Shown here in pieces: positions 23,701 through 35,184 of a stretch of DNA of 64,000 nucleotides. Location: positions 15,911,246 through 15,975,245 of the forward strand of contig NC_135555.1 in assembly GCF_964340395.1 (NCBI RefSeq), written 5' to 3'. How positions within the stretch are numbered: position 1 is the stretch's first letter; the number at the start of each line of letters is the position of its first letter. Below the pieces are notes generated by a model. The model was not told the origin of the DNA and did not search any database. It saw only the letters and a list, made by a program, of their open reading frames with translations. This stretch comes from Glandiceps talaboti (Eukaryota; Hemichordata; Enteropneusta; Spengelidae). Made by a program: the position numbers and the translations under genes.

Positions 23701-26700
23701 AACAACATAGACTACATCTGTGTTTGTAACTCAATAAATTGTACAATCATAATAAATGTCCAAATTGTATGTACAATACAAAACTTTTTACACATTTTTT
23801 ATCATTTTGCAATTTATTGAAATACAAACACAGACTTAGTCAATGTTGTCTCATAAGTGATTTTCAAGTAGGAAGCCATGATAAAATTATATTATTAAGA
23901 ATCCAAAATAAATACCAAAGCCTCATCCATATGGAGACTTTAATCTATTTATACACAATATTCTAACGTGTTTTAATATGACAATAAAATATGTTTACAT
24001 AAGAGCAGATAACACCTCTGCATTGTGATGTACTGATATATTTACTTCATAGTAAGTTAGAAAATACTTGTGACACATCACCCTACATGTCATCCCATTT
24101 CATATTTATGACTCAATGTGACGTGACAGCGATCTTGTATTTTCCACACTGAACAAATAAAATCCTGGGGAGAGAAAATCTTATTTATTTCAAACAAACA
24201 AACAAACTTATCCTTACCTCCTGTACATCTGAAGTAACATTGGCTGACTTTGGAACTAGTAATGGGGTGTTCTTGTCAATGCTTCTCTGTAAAGACAGAA
24301 AGGAGAGTGATGGACTTATGGATGATGCAATATTGCAATCCTAGTTTATGCAAAGTACTGTCTATGCAACAACATTAAAACTGAACTAACAATCATTTTT
24401 TTTTCCATTTGAAAACACCCCTCATTGAGAGAAAACACCACACATTAACAGCCTGGGCACTTATTCATGAGTCTGTCATAATTACGTGAGTGTAACTACA
24501 ACATTGTTTCACTAATTTTTAAAAGTGATAAATCAATCAAGGTTTACCAGACACGACATTTTCAATTCCAGAAATAGTTGGTGTTATTCCAGACAATCAA
24601 CACAATAAAACACTAATTTCCAAATAAAAACATGTCTGTGAGTGTTACATTGTAACATTCTGTCTGTACCAAATAAACCATGTCTGTGAGTGTTACATTG
24701 TAACATTCTGTCTGTACCAAATAAACCATGTCTGTGAGTGTTACATTGTAACATTCTGTCTGTACCAAATAAACCATGTCTGTGCGTGTTACATTGTAAC
24801 ATTCTGTCTGTACAAATAAACCATATCTGTGAGTGTTACATTGTAACAATGTCTGTACCAAATAAACCATGTCTGTGAGTGTTACATTGTAACAATGTCT
24901 GTACCAAATAAACCATGTCTGTGAGTGTTACATTGTAACATTCTGTCTGTACCAAATAAACCATGTCTGTGAGTGTTACATTGTAACATTCTGTCTGTAC
25001 CAAATAAACCATGTCTGTGAGTGTTACATTGTAACATTCTGTCTGTACCAAATAAACCATGTCTGTGAGTGTTACATTGTAACATTCAGTCTGTACCTAA
25101 TATAACTATCATTGATACGCTACACATTATTCAATAACACCTCCTCTGAGAGACAGTCAAAGGAAAACAATAACTATGGGTTCAATTGCAATGATGATGT
25201 GCATAAAACTATGACCTTGGTTGTATAACCCACTTACCAAGGTACTAGTACCACGATATTGCTATTTACCGCCCTCTTGAGTTCACTGACTGTCTTGAGT
25301 AACATATACAAACTTAGATTTAGCTCATACACACAAAAATGAACATTTCATAATAGTCACATTATTCCAAACTTGAAAGTTCTTACTGTAAATCAGTGTA
25401 TAACATCATTGATTTCCTACTCACAGGATCAAACTTTGGCATTTCAAATGGAGCTGTCTTACTTCTCAGGAAATATTCTTCTGGTGTGTAGAATGTAACA
25501 CCTATATTCATGGAAAACTGAAAATTATAAATGAAAAATATGATGGTAAATTGTGTTAAGACATCAAATTTGCATTAATCGGCAGTGATTTGAACATCAC
25601 AGTTAACATTTCAATTAATTGCAAAATAAACGATCAAAATTAAACATATCACTGTATGATCAGGTCATGATAATAGTGTGCAAAAAAAATTAGTAATCAG
25701 TAAAGAGTTCATATTAACTTACCAGTCTGTCACTCAGGCTGAAGTCTTTCTTCTTTCCTGGAGCCCAATTTACAGGTCTTCCAGCAGCATCTAATACAAT
25801 GTTAACAAATAGCAGACACTTGGGAACAATCGCAACAATGTCGCACAAGCTCAACAAACAAACATCGTTTAGGTCAAAACCCTGTCTAAACAAACATTCG
25901 CAAGTGTGACATCAAACGTTCATATATGATGTAAACTATGATGAAAACTGTAGCTGTCACACCACTAGAATGGATATAATGTAAAAACATGATTGTAAAC
26001 AAATTACAATACTATAAGAAACCCAGCACTATATGTCACATTTGAAGTAAATTTTTATCAACTTATCAACATCTCACAGTAGTAAATATCATTGAAGGAG
26101 TGAGCATTTTGTCGAAATTTGGTTAGAAATGCAAAAATGAAGTTCTTCAGCAATTGCAGACCCTCTTTCCTCTCAACGAACTATGTTTGCTTATTGAGTT
26201 TGTGTGACATTGTGCGATCGTCCCTTAGTTACATGAATGTTGTCAACCTAAGCCCTCTGATAATCAGAATTGTAAATGTCATATCTAACCAGACATTTCA
26301 CATATAAAATGAAACAATACTCACGGTGAACATGATTATTTTGTATGTGCCTTGTATATTTTCAGAAGTGACAATTACGTTGTTATATGTTTACAGATTA
26401 CAGTGTAAATAAAATGTACCATTGTCTTCCATGAAGATGGTTCTATCAATAGAGGGCGCTATCTTCATTCATTCACACTTCAAATTCAATGCATAAGTTT
26501 ACAATTTTGTGTACAGGCAATGCATGAGCAAACAAAAAAAGTCTTGCTTTTTGGTGCTTACAGACACTTCAGATTATTGTCTTACCTCCAACATACAGGC
26601 TGTTACTTTTATCAATGACAATACCATCATTGGCATGATTTTGTAGGTGTTTCCACATACCCAATAATGGTTTGCGATACAGCCCTCCACCAGTTGCAAC

Positions 26701-28087
26701 AAACACCTACAGTATTAAATCATAGAATTTTAGTGAACAGTTAAAAGTTATGGCTTTGCTTTTATTCCCAACTCGTACATTTAACATGATGTCATCAAAG
26801 AAAAACATTTGATTGTTCCCTGCAAATGAACTGCTGAGTGTGGTATAAACAGTTATGATGAAGTGCTGGGTCAAGATAACTCATATACTAAGAAACATTA
26901 ACTACTGATTACTGAAGAATAAATGGAGCTGATTACAGTATTCTTAATGAGGGGTTTTAATAGGAGTCAGCACCCACCTATTAATAATTTGAATTCGCTT
27001 TGATGGTTTGCATCCTGATACTTTTGGTCATGCACTCGGCTTTATCATTACCGATATTGTCCCTATTCAAGTCTCTCTTCTAGTTGTTACATTTGTATTG
27101 TTACTTATCTCAGTTATCATTCTGTGTACCCCACAATAGCTAGTGCTCATACTGTAGATGTTTATATGGCTTTCTCTTCAATAACATAAAAGGATAAAAT
27201 GGGGTAAACTTCATCTGATGTATGGTATGGTATATATGCATGTTCACGCAAAGTACACGAGACAAGAAATCGGTGTGGCCAGAGATAAAAATAAAATTAA
27301 TAGACGTGGGCTCACAACTATTCATGTCAGTGGCTAATTTGAACACTTAGCAAGTTAATTTGAATATTGTTGTTTCTCCTCACCTGTACTGGTATGCCAA
27401 GTTTAGCTATTATGTTTGTAGCTTTAGATTTGAATTCACCGACGGCCAACTTGCCCCTTTCTATACCAAGCTACAACGAAAAATACAAATACTCACATGT
27501 TATCACAAACTACTCACATGACTAAACTTATATGCCAAATGGTAGAATATTTTATGCTTTGACATTATTTCCCAATATTTTTCTCCATTCAGCCAAGGAA
27601 AAAACAAGGGGCTTTAGGTTACAAGTATTTTCCATATTTCTTGTTCAACTTGGTTTGTGCATGGTATAATATGTTTAATTTGTTTTCAAGAATGCAAACC
27701 CTGGCAAAAAAGTAGATATTCCTGATGAATGTTGATTTAAGATTACATGAAATGATAACATTACGCTGCAGCAACAAATGAGCACCACAGATATTGTTTG
27801 TATTCAAGCTTCTTTGAATATCAGATCGTGACAAGCAATCATATTTATGTTGAACTGAGTGACATGGTGTAGATTTAATAGTGTTGTAATATTGAGTGTA
27901 TTGATTGTACTGTACCTACCTGGTTGGTGAAGAAAACAATCTGTAAATAACAAGAGAATATCATGATGACACTGTTATATGTTGATATCAAACCATAATC
28001 TGATTACACATTTAAATGTGTACATGTATGCAACGACAAATTATACCAAAGTATTCAAACATATGCATACTTCAATGTAAGCAATAA

Positions 28088-28120
<33 letters not shown>

Positions 28121-28381
28121 TGTATGTATGTATGTATGATGTATGTATGTATGTATGTACATACGTACGTACGTACGTACGTACGTACGTATGTACGTAT
28201 ATTATATACGTAGGTAGGTATGTAGGCAGGTATGTACAACTTGTTTCATAATATGGATGTGATATTTTGACTGTGTGTCAGTATAACTGTACAATTTACA
28301 TACAGTAAGATATCATGACATCATCAATATGAGCGTACAGATATTATGACATTATGAGTGCATATACAAATTACATCATCA

Positions 28382-28412
<31 letters not shown>

Positions 28413-31400
28413 TGTATGTATGTATACAGATACCATGACATCAATAACCAGATCAAATCATCAATATATGCATACAGATATTATGACATCAATAAATGCA
28501 TACAGATATCAAGACATCATCAACAAATGTGCAGACATGTGACATCAATGAATGCGCATATAAGTATCATTATATAATGAATAAATGTGCAGATATATTA
28601 TGACATCATCAGAAAATGTGCACACAGATATCATAACATCATTATGTATCCATACATTATCAAAGAGACGACAGGAAGAAAGCAAAGTCTTACTTTATAT
28701 CCTTCAGAATAAAGCTTCTTTAGTTTCCCTGGAATTTCAGAGTAATTGATCCTGGAAATGTAAAACATTCCAGATTTAAATATTGAGTGCAAAATAGTGG
28801 ATTGAAGTCTGTGAATACTATATTTTGGCTATCAGGACCTTTAGTAAATATATCATTAAAATAAAGCATCAGTTTGCATCCTATATTAAATTTCATGAAA
28901 TCTGGAATAAAACTTGTATTTTGAAAATTAAAAACAAATTGCCATCACTCAAACGTCCAGGGTCTATAGTTAGATCACTCACGGCTGAAGGAAAAAGATC
29001 AAATTTTTAATATCTGACATATATTAAATTTTCAGATTTATGAAAATTTAAGACTGTAAAATATGTCGCCAGGGTTATTCTTAGCATTCCTTCTCCTTCC
29101 CATCTATGCGAAGGGATGAGAAGAGTGTCGCTGTCCACAACAACTGATCTTACAGTCTATGGAAATTAGTGCCTAATGTGAAATCTTGTTAAATGTTACA
29201 ACCCACCTCCAGTCATCAGTACTCCTGGCAAACACTTTTCCTGACTTGGTTGTGATGATCGTACCATCAATATCAAAACCTGCTATCTGAAAATATACAA
29301 AACAGATGAACAAATTTTAAGTCAAATGAAACAAAGTAAAATGTCTGATACAAACAAGCTTACAAAATAATCAACACATAAAGAGACACAGCATGTATTT
29401 TCACATTGGGATTTTCATAGCAAGTAACAAATGTAGTGAAATAACCAACTTTTTTTTGAAGGCAAAGTTACTTATTCTTTTAGTCATTAGAAATTGAGTG
29501 CGAAGAGGTTTAGAACACACTGTACATAATATTATGGTTACAAAATGTACAGCATAGTTTTTAATTTCCTATGCAGACAATAATGTTATACTGAATTGAA
29601 TTAAACTGAATCGAATCAAAAGAGAGAAATTCCAGATTAAGGGAAATGAGAGCTACGAATTTGAAGATGGATGCCAGTCATTTTTGAAGCTGTCAACAAA
29701 ATGTGTCTAAAACATCACTGTGTTCCTACAAATTTACATCAACTCCAATAAAATAAGCAAACTGATTTGAACAATTTGGCTGGGAATGTTGTCATCATTC
29801 TTTTTTACTTGTAATTCTTCACTTTTGCTTTGTGTACATTCTTTTATTCTTTTAGAACTTTTACTGTTAAATTAAATTTGAATAAAATTTCTTGAAATAG
29901 CCGACTGAGATGAAAATCTGCCAAAATATTTCCATCCATTTACTGCTCACCAAGTTTTAACACGAAACACTAGGAAATTACCACATTATCTTGCATATAT
30001 TTACCCTGTTACTGGCTTGCACTCCTTTCTGAGTGAATAAAAGTAATTTTCCATGTTTTTCCCAGCTTGAATCCGTGGCTGGCTTCCCTCTTTTCAAATC
30101 TTTACTTTCCTTGGAGCTTCCAGCACTACTATCCATCACATCTGGAATACTAGTTCCTTCCACTTTCATCTTTTTAGATTTAACACACTTATCTTCATCT
30201 TCATCATCACTGTTCGATATTGTTCTTTTACGACTCTCTTTACTTTCATCTCTTGCTGACAAAGTTTTTGCAGTCTCTCTGTCACTGGTCTGTGGTTTGC
30301 CAAAGTAATCCTTTATGTTTCGTTTTGACCCTGAATTTTCTCTTCTGTCGTCAGAATCCACATCGCTACTTTTATCTGAAGATTTAGTCGACGTCTTCTT
30401 TGGGGACACATACCTACTTTCCGTGTCATCGTATTTACCGAGTTCAGAACTAAAGTACACTTTGTGTTTGTATTGCCCTTCTAAGAAATAGATGATGTCT
30501 CCATGTTGTAAAGATGATGTGGAATTCTTCTCCAGCGCCAAGTCTTCAAGAAATGCTGGATGAACACCAAGCTAGTAAAATATGAAATGTAGATACAATG
30601 CATTACTGTACAGAAACCACTACAAATCATTTATACATGTGCTTGTCTGGAATGTTGTGACAGGATGTAAATCAAAGCCCTATAACAAACACATTTTCAT
30701 CAGACTTGCCATAGTTCAAGTCGATGTGATCTGTAATGTTTAATACTTTATTTTCAAGGATCTCTTTGTTTTGTTTTGTTTACCTTTTTCAGATATATGT
30801 TTTTTAATTCTTTTCTTCGTGCAGTACTTTTTGTTTTTATTTCATTGTTTTCTTCTGTGAAGTGCTTATGAGAACTGTCATGGATCTATGGCGCTAATAA
30901 ATGTTGTATCATTATTATCATTAATATTATTATTATTATTATTATAAACAGCCAAAGGCTCAATCTGATTAGAATCTGATGTAGGAATAGGCTAGACTTC
31001 TTTATTTACCTCTGTTTCTTTTATATATTGTCATTTGTTTTGAATTTTGTTGTTCACGGACAGGATGTGATAAGCACTTGTCGTCCAAGAAGTCCAGTGA
31101 GGGGGCTATCCCTCATGGGTTCAAATACTTTCATTTGTTTTTTATGTTGTTGTTCTGAAAGTGAGATCGCTTCTTACATTTGTAGATGATCACTCTCACA
31201 AAAACATCAAAAAACAAACGACAGTACATCAAGGAAATAAAGGCAGACAAAGTAAATCTAGTCGTATTCTACTGGAGATTTTAATCAGACTGTACTATAC
31301 TGAGGCTAAAGAACATCCAAATACAAAATTTGAACTCTACAGAGTTTTCAAACTTCACTGGAAGTTGTGGTACATAAATTGACCCATTTATAAACTTGTT

Positions 31401-32278
31401 TAGGGAAACAGCGGATGCAGTCTTTAATTTATGAATCATATATATTACATACCTGTTTTACCCTCACTGTCTTTTTGGTATGATTAGCAAGAAGTTCCAC
31501 TGAAATAAGAACAGGAAAATGTATACAAGTGAAGTGCAATGTATAATTTCTGATGACAAAACAATTGAAGAATGATATTTCAATTAGAAAGTGAATCAGA
31601 TATATATTTCTAACCATATAGCTGGTTTCTTCTAAGAATATGCACGAATAGGATTCAATATTGAATGTCAATGGTCTTTAGATAGAACATTTTAAAGGCC
31701 CGCTTTGTATTAGGATTAAAATTTAAGTGTGAAAAACAGTTACTTGGTAGAGATATAGAAAAAAGTAGTCTGTAAGGTACGCCGTGATGGAGCCATAACA
31801 CATTGGTCAACCCCTCCCAGTGAGAGGAGGCCGGTGAGGGAGGAACTGCACGAGACGACGTATCTCAGACTATTGAAAATGTCGGTTCAGAACAAAATGA
31901 ACCTATGTAATTCTTATGAAGATAACACTAATGCGATGATGACCCGGGATTGAAACAGCCCTTTATTTGTTCTTTAATGGTCTGAGGTTCATTATCATAG
32001 TCAACATGTTACAGTGTGTCAATGATACATGATGTATGTGCAATAACTGAGCAAAATTCCCTAGTAATACACCCATGGTGCAATGCAGTTACTCATCGAA
32101 GTCACCTTGTTGTGTACGTACCGTGTTGTCTTGAGCACTTCTTATCAGAAATTTTCGTCAAAGGTCCACGACCTAGGGCGATAGGTTCCAAATGGGGTAG
32201 CTCGATCGGTTCGTGCGTCCCATCACAACAAACCAGAAAGCAGCCATCTCCAGGTAACTTCACAGCTGAAGAGGTCAT
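20525..32278 (-). CDS. PNKP: Bifunctional polynucleotide kinase 3'-phosphatase (PNKP), complete, 16 coding exons
   Basis: PNKP repairs DNA strand-break ends. It removes 3'-phosphates and phosphorylates 5'-hydroxyls so that ligases can seal them, and it is recruited by XRCC1 or XRCC4 through its FHA domain. Joining 16 exons with GT-AG introns gives 614 residues, against 521 in human. The CDS exons are 32278-32122, 31499-31453, 30571-30005, 29286-29207, 28751-28694, 27940-27920, 27470-27384, 26706-26586, 25790-25723, 25517-25425, 24286-24218, 23385-23358, 22973-22912, 22213-22104, 21267-21180 and 20713-20525. All junction phases agree and the total is 1845 nt including the stop. Domains: FHA about 10-108 ([16 protein letters not shown] at 36-51); a charged linker about 110-235; phosphatase with FDIDGT (261-266), FFTNQ (306-310), YRKP and VGDAAGR (378-384); kinase with P-loop GYPACGKST (462-470), VHVNRDT and VVIDNTNPD. 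The linker is longer than in human. The chosen start is the ATG just before the FHA domain; an upstream in-frame ATG at 32542 would add 88 residues unlike the family. Confidence 0.96.
21180..21267 (-). CDS. PNKP: PNKP exon 15
   Basis: Encodes [20 protein letters not shown] and then LEQARHNEK, residues 524-552, almost identical to human in [16 protein letters not shown], the nucleotide-binding lid region. Confidence 0.95.
22104..22213 (-). CDS. PNKP: PNKP exon 14
   Basis: Encodes residues 487-522, DTMKTWQKC through [14 protein letters not shown]. The first Asp is the family's kinase general base (human VNRDT). The DNTNPD motif is intact. Confidence 0.95.
22370..22650 (-). repeat. Dispersed GGGTCGG family, copy in PNKP intron (minus)
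   Basis: Read on minus, it contains TTAGGGTCGGCAATGAAAAA, CTAGGTGGGGGTTGGGTAAC and TAGAACC, matching the ends of the 47.5 and 55 kb copies. It sits between PNKP exons 13 and 14. Confidence 0.45.
22912..22973 (-). CDS. PNKP: PNKP exon 13 (second half of P-loop)
   Basis: Encodes [20 protein letters not shown], residues 467-486. It supplies the Lys and Ser of Walker A and the VHVNR strand. Acceptor TTTTAG, donor AGA|GTAAGT. Confidence 0.95.
23358..23385 (-). CDS. PNKP: PNKP exon 12 (28-nt microexon, first half of P-loop)
   Basis: A 28-nt exon encoding VIIMVGYPA plus one base. The next exon completes a Cys codon and gives GKST, so the intron cuts the Walker A motif in two. Acceptor CCCTAG, donor GCTT|GTAAGT. 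Confidence 0.92.
24218..24286 (-). CDS. PNKP: PNKP exon 11
   Basis: Encodes residues 434-456, [20 protein letters not shown] and VQE, the variable link between phosphatase and kinase. Acceptor TTTACAG, donor GAG|GTAAGG. Confidence 0.9.
24637..25095. repeat. 48-bp minisatellite, 10 units, in PNKP intron
   Basis: Ten near-identical 48-bp units (GTGTTACATTGTAACATTCT then GTCTGTACCAAATAAACCAT and GTCTGTGA) lie between PNKP exons 11 and 10. Two units lack 4 bp and a few have single changes. Long open frames across it reflect a period divisible by three. Confidence 0.97.
25425..25517 (-). CDS. PNKP: PNKP exon 10
   Basis: Encodes residues 403-433, [17 protein letters not shown] through PKFDP. This is the end of the phosphatase domain and its hinge to the kinase (human FALNLGLPFATPEEFFL). 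Confidence 0.95.
25723..25790 (-). CDS. PNKP: PNKP exon 9 (HAD motif IV)
   Basis: Encodes [20 protein letters not shown] and the next residues, almost identical to human PNKP over the same block. It supplies the metal-binding motif IV aspartate. Acceptor TATTAG, donor CTG|GTAAGT. Confidence 0.95.
26586..26706 (-). CDS. PNKP: PNKP exon 8 (HAD motif III)
   Basis: Encodes residues 340-379, with [18 protein letters not shown]. The Lys of YRKP is the HAD motif III lysine. The exon ends inside the Asp codon of VGDAAGR. Confidence 0.95.
27384..27470 (-). CDS. PNKP: PNKP exon 7
   Basis: Encodes residues 311-339, starting LGIERGKL (human MGIGRGKL) and ending KLGIPVQ. Acceptor TTGTAG, donor CAG|GTGAGG. 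Both junctions are in phase 0. Confidence 0.95.
27555..27660 (+). repeat. Dispersed foldback-ended family, fragment in PNKP intron
   Basis: Contains TTTCCCAATATTTTTCTCCA, TTCAGCC and GGGGCTTTAGGTTACAAGTA followed by TTTTCC and TTGTTCAACTTGG. The central part is deleted relative to the copy at 11.6 kb. Confidence 0.5.
27920..27940 (-). CDS. PNKP: PNKP exon 6 (21-nt microexon)
   Basis: A microexon of exactly seven codons, IVFFTNQ, which supplies HAD motif II (the Thr of FTNQ). Acceptor TTTACAG, donor CAG|GTAGGT. Gene finders could easily miss it. Confidence 0.92.
28089..28215. repeat. (TATG)n/(TACG)n microsatellite
   Basis: About 60 bp of TATG repeats pass into a TACG run and back. It lies in the PNKP intron between exons 5 and 6. 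Confidence 0.95.
28384..28427. repeat. (TATG)n microsatellite
   Basis: A second, shorter TATG array. It is followed to about 28640 by degenerate copies of a TACAGATATNATGACATCA-like unit. Confidence 0.9.
28694..28751 (-). CDS. PNKP: PNKP exon 5
   Basis: Encodes [19 protein letters not shown], residues 285-303, equivalent to human ILYPEIPRKLRELEAEGYK. Acceptor TTTCCAG, donor AAA|GTAAGA. Confidence 0.95.
29207..29286 (-). CDS. PNKP: PNKP exon 4 (phosphatase catalytic motif I)
   Basis: Encodes residues 258-283, including [16 protein letters not shown]. The two aspartates of DxDGT are the HAD-family nucleophile and general acid. Acceptor TTTTCAG, donor GGAG|GTGGGT. Confidence 0.96.
30005..30571 (-). 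CDS. PNKP: PNKP exon 3 (end of FHA domain and linker)
   Basis: A 567-nt exon with 189 whole codons, residues 69-257. It starts with LGVHP (human LGVNP), finishes the FHA domain near residue 108, then carries a Ser/Asp/Glu/Lys-rich linker with several casein-kinase-2-type SDDED sites, a basic KSKKMK patch and a KRNIKDYF motif. It ends in [16 protein letters not shown], which leads into the phosphatase domain. Confidence 0.95.
31453..31499 (-). CDS. PNKP: PNKP exon 2
   Basis: A 47-nt exon encoding [16 protein letters not shown], the middle strands of the FHA domain. The acceptor is TTTCAG and the donor CAG|GTATGT. The split codon joins exon 1 as Val. Confidence 0.93.
32122..32278 (-). CDS. PNKP: PNKP exon 1 (first coding exon, FHA start)
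   Basis: Encodes residues 1-52 and the first base of codon 53. It carries the FHA phosphothreonine-binding loop with GRG and the KKCSR run, conserved with human PNKP. The donor is ACACG|GTACGT. Confidence 0.93.
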
Positions 32279-32418
32279 CACGTCCCACTTTCTCTGAAGC
32301 CTCGCAGATCTCTTCAATGTTTGAAGTTTGTGAAAGTCACAAATGCCCCTAATAGCGCTGTACTCCTTCTCACACTTGAACTGATAAAGTTTGCCGAAAT
32401 TCGTTGGCTGATCCAAGC

Positions 32419-32475
32419 CTAGAAACACAGCTGATGTATCATGTCGACGTACGTCGTCGCAGGGTCGTCGGCCAT
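32419..32475 (-). other. Upstream ORF in the PNKP 5' leader
   Basis: An 18-codon ORF ([18 protein letters not shown]) opens at an AACATGGCCGAC context and stops 140 bases before the PNKP start at 32278. If transcription begins above 32475 it would be an upstream ORF that could lower PNKP translation. It could also be a fortuitous ATG, or the true first exon if a splice from near 32450 is used. Confidence 0.3.
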
Positions 32476-32650
32476 GTTGTTTGCATACACGAGCGCTTTT
32501 TGAAAATGGTGCTTTTTGCGCAGGTCCTAAACAATGATCCAATCACCAGACAGCACGATGTTCGGATATACACGGAACATCCTGTTTAAAGCATTTACTA
32601 TACACAACTTTCATTCATATTGGGGAATGTGAGAAAATTATAGTGAGGGA
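32476..32650 (-). promoter_or_regulatory. Probable PNKP promoter
   Basis: Directly upstream of the PNKP leader. A CCAATCA box (32539-32545 as read on plus) fits an NF-Y site about 60 bp upstream of the uORF ATG. No TATA box is visible. The assignment rests on position and this one motif. Confidence 0.4.
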
Positions 32651-34770
32651 ACGAAACCGATACTATTGCATGACAGTACTTGAAAAAAATCACAATTAAC
32701 TAAAGCGGCAACTTTGTGGGGTCCCTCTCTATTGTCTATGATAAAAATGACTACATCGTCGGAAACAACGTTTAATATGTTTGTTGAGAATGTGACAACT
32801 TTGGCGTGAAATACTATAAATTATTATCTTTCAAATGAGGCTATAGTACACAACATGGAGAATTGCCCTCACTTTTGGTCCAACGAACAGACTGGGCGAG
32901 CTGCTCAAGCGCTCCTGAACAGCGCTCCCAGTGTCCAAATTAGACAACCGTTTGTTTGTTAATGTGGCATGGGGAGCGGTCGGTCACATCATAGGCCCTC
33001 CACTAACGTTGGTGGAGGGTCTATGGTCACATCCAAGTATGAGAAGCCAAATAATTCGATGAGTGGTATATGACCCGGCCAGTGAGTGGTTAGAGACAAC
33101 GATATAACCAAATATATGAACTATAGCCTTCATACGAAGACTTACGTTAGAGATTTCCCATGATGAAACCCTAAACGACGACAATGCCTTGTATGAGAGA
33201 TGAATATTCCGACGGAGTCACACGCCTGTCTTGGGGAAACTTTTCGTACAGATTGGAAGCATTTTGGACACATGACATGGTAGATCTTTATAATTAACCC
33301 AAATGTTGTCAACCTATATGCTAAATTGATTAAGTTTAGAGTAACTCGCGCGATCGTCTTGACTCGAACAAGAAACCAACTGAAACGACACATTTCTAAA
33401 TTATTATACCCATCTACAACTCTCTTGGTGCAGAATTTTGCTATTTATGTGTTCCCACCCTCTAGTGATATGTATTATGATTCTTTCGCTTTTAGTATAC
33501 CCGTATGTGTCTATGATACATGCAATACTTTGATTTTAGGACATTTTCTTGAGGACATTTTCTCATGGTGAGACTGTTGAACTTTCAAAGGGGCAAAGTA
33601 GGTAAACTAATACTTTTCGGTGGTAACGTTATTTTTCTGTCGCATCGATCCATCTTTATCATAGCAACCAAAAAGTGACGTGTTGAATCATTTCATTCAG
33701 TAATATCGCCATGCATTCGAAAATTGTGTCATGATTTGATTGGACATGAATTTTAAAAAACATCACGGTGTTATTATCGTACCTCTTAATTTGTTCATAT
33801 TAACCACATCTCTCACCACGTTGTGTTGACCCAGAACAAGTTTGAGCTTGTACTATTGTAGAAATATGTGTTTCTTGTATTCCCAGCTGATGCTAGCTGA
33901 TGATGGGGACCGTACCTATGTTACAGACTTTGCCATTTTAAAAGGAGTACATGTATATAGAACGTCTGAAAACAAATCGAAGGAACAAAGTTATAGTAAT
34001 TAAGCAATATTCATCTACGTCACATATCATGATGATGACGTACATAATTAGTCAGAACGTACTGTAGATTCATTTATTTCTTCTCGTAGTTTACAGTACA
34101 GGTCATGTTGCCATTTCATCGGTAGTACAGCGCCCTCTACGCAGCTTTGGCGATTGAAGCAGCTAATCAGCTGCAGTTAGGTGAAGTATGGGGGATTTTT
34201 TTTTTCAAATTCATTTGTAATGGCTTAACCTATAGTAACCCACAACACAGACTGTAAATGTAAATAAAATGCGAAGCAAAAATATGATTTGATGTTCAAG
34301 GTATTCACCTCAGTTTCAACTATAAACTTCCCACGTGAAAAGTTGTAAAGTGTACGTCGATAAGGCCCGCCACAATTCCCGACCCAATTCGTTCCGGGGC
34401 TCGTTTTTCATTGCGTACACGATGACAGGCATTGCCTTGGGCATGCCGCTGTGTGTAGCTTTCTGTAAACGAAACGGCTAGTAATTTGTAAACTAATTCA
34501 ATGTAGCAAAACACACTATTTCCCATACACAACATGCAATAGAAAACAACACCGTCGGGGACTATTGGTCGGCAAGGTGTTTGATCATTTGGTATGTTTC
34601 GGTCAAATGAAGGAACGTTACGCTACTGAAAGTTATAAACTTTTTAATCAGTTCCCACAGATTCTTCTAATATATAGTTTTCCTATATTCTAATTTGTAC
34701 AGAAGTTAACGCTTACGTAGTTACGCGTTTCGTCCGAAACCAAACTTATGAACATCCGAGTCACTTTTGT
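32651..34770. other. Intergenic region upstream of PNKP, no gene seen
   Basis: Mixed-composition DNA with short chance frames only. Apart from the 33.0 kb hairpin and a CAGCTAATCAGCTG near-palindrome near 34159, nothing stands out. Confidence 0.5.
32990..33025. other. Hairpin-forming inverted repeat
   Basis: ATAGGCCCTCCAC and GTGGAGGGTCTAT form near-perfect arms around TAACGTTG. GGTCACAT occurs directly repeated on both sides. Confidence 0.6.
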
Positions 34771-34780
34771 CTTAATGAAG

Positions 34781-34783
<3 letters not shown>

Positions 34784-34877
<94 letters not shown>

Positions 34878-34895
34878 GAGGGGGGAGAGAGAGAT

Positions 34896-34948
<53 letters not shown>

Positions 34949-35165
34949 GGGAGAGAGGGAGAGAGACAGAGAGAAGGAGACAGACAGAGATAGAGAGACA
35001 GAGAGAGACACAGACAGACAGACAGACAGACAGATAGACAGACAGAAAGACAGACAGAGGTCTAGAGAGAAATACAGGTCTAGAAACAGACAGGGACAGA
35101 TCGGCGATAGACAGGGACAGACATAGAGGCTGTCACAGACGGAGAAAGAGATACAGACAGATAGA
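34784..35165. repeat. (GA)n and (CAGA)n microsatellite
   Basis: A long GA run, then mixed CAGACAGA and GAGA blocks. Confidence 0.97.
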
Positions 35166-35184
35166 TAGAATGAAGAGAGGTATA

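Noticed and set aside
24584-25085. Overlapping repetitive frames ([15 protein letters not shown] units) on the minus strand
   Set aside because: They are translations of the 48-bp minisatellite inside a PNKP intron; a period divisible by three keeps them open.
32279-32542. N-terminal extension of PNKP from the ATG at 32542
   Set aside because: The extra 88 residues are basic and unlike any PNKP; the family start lies just before the FHA domain, at 32278.
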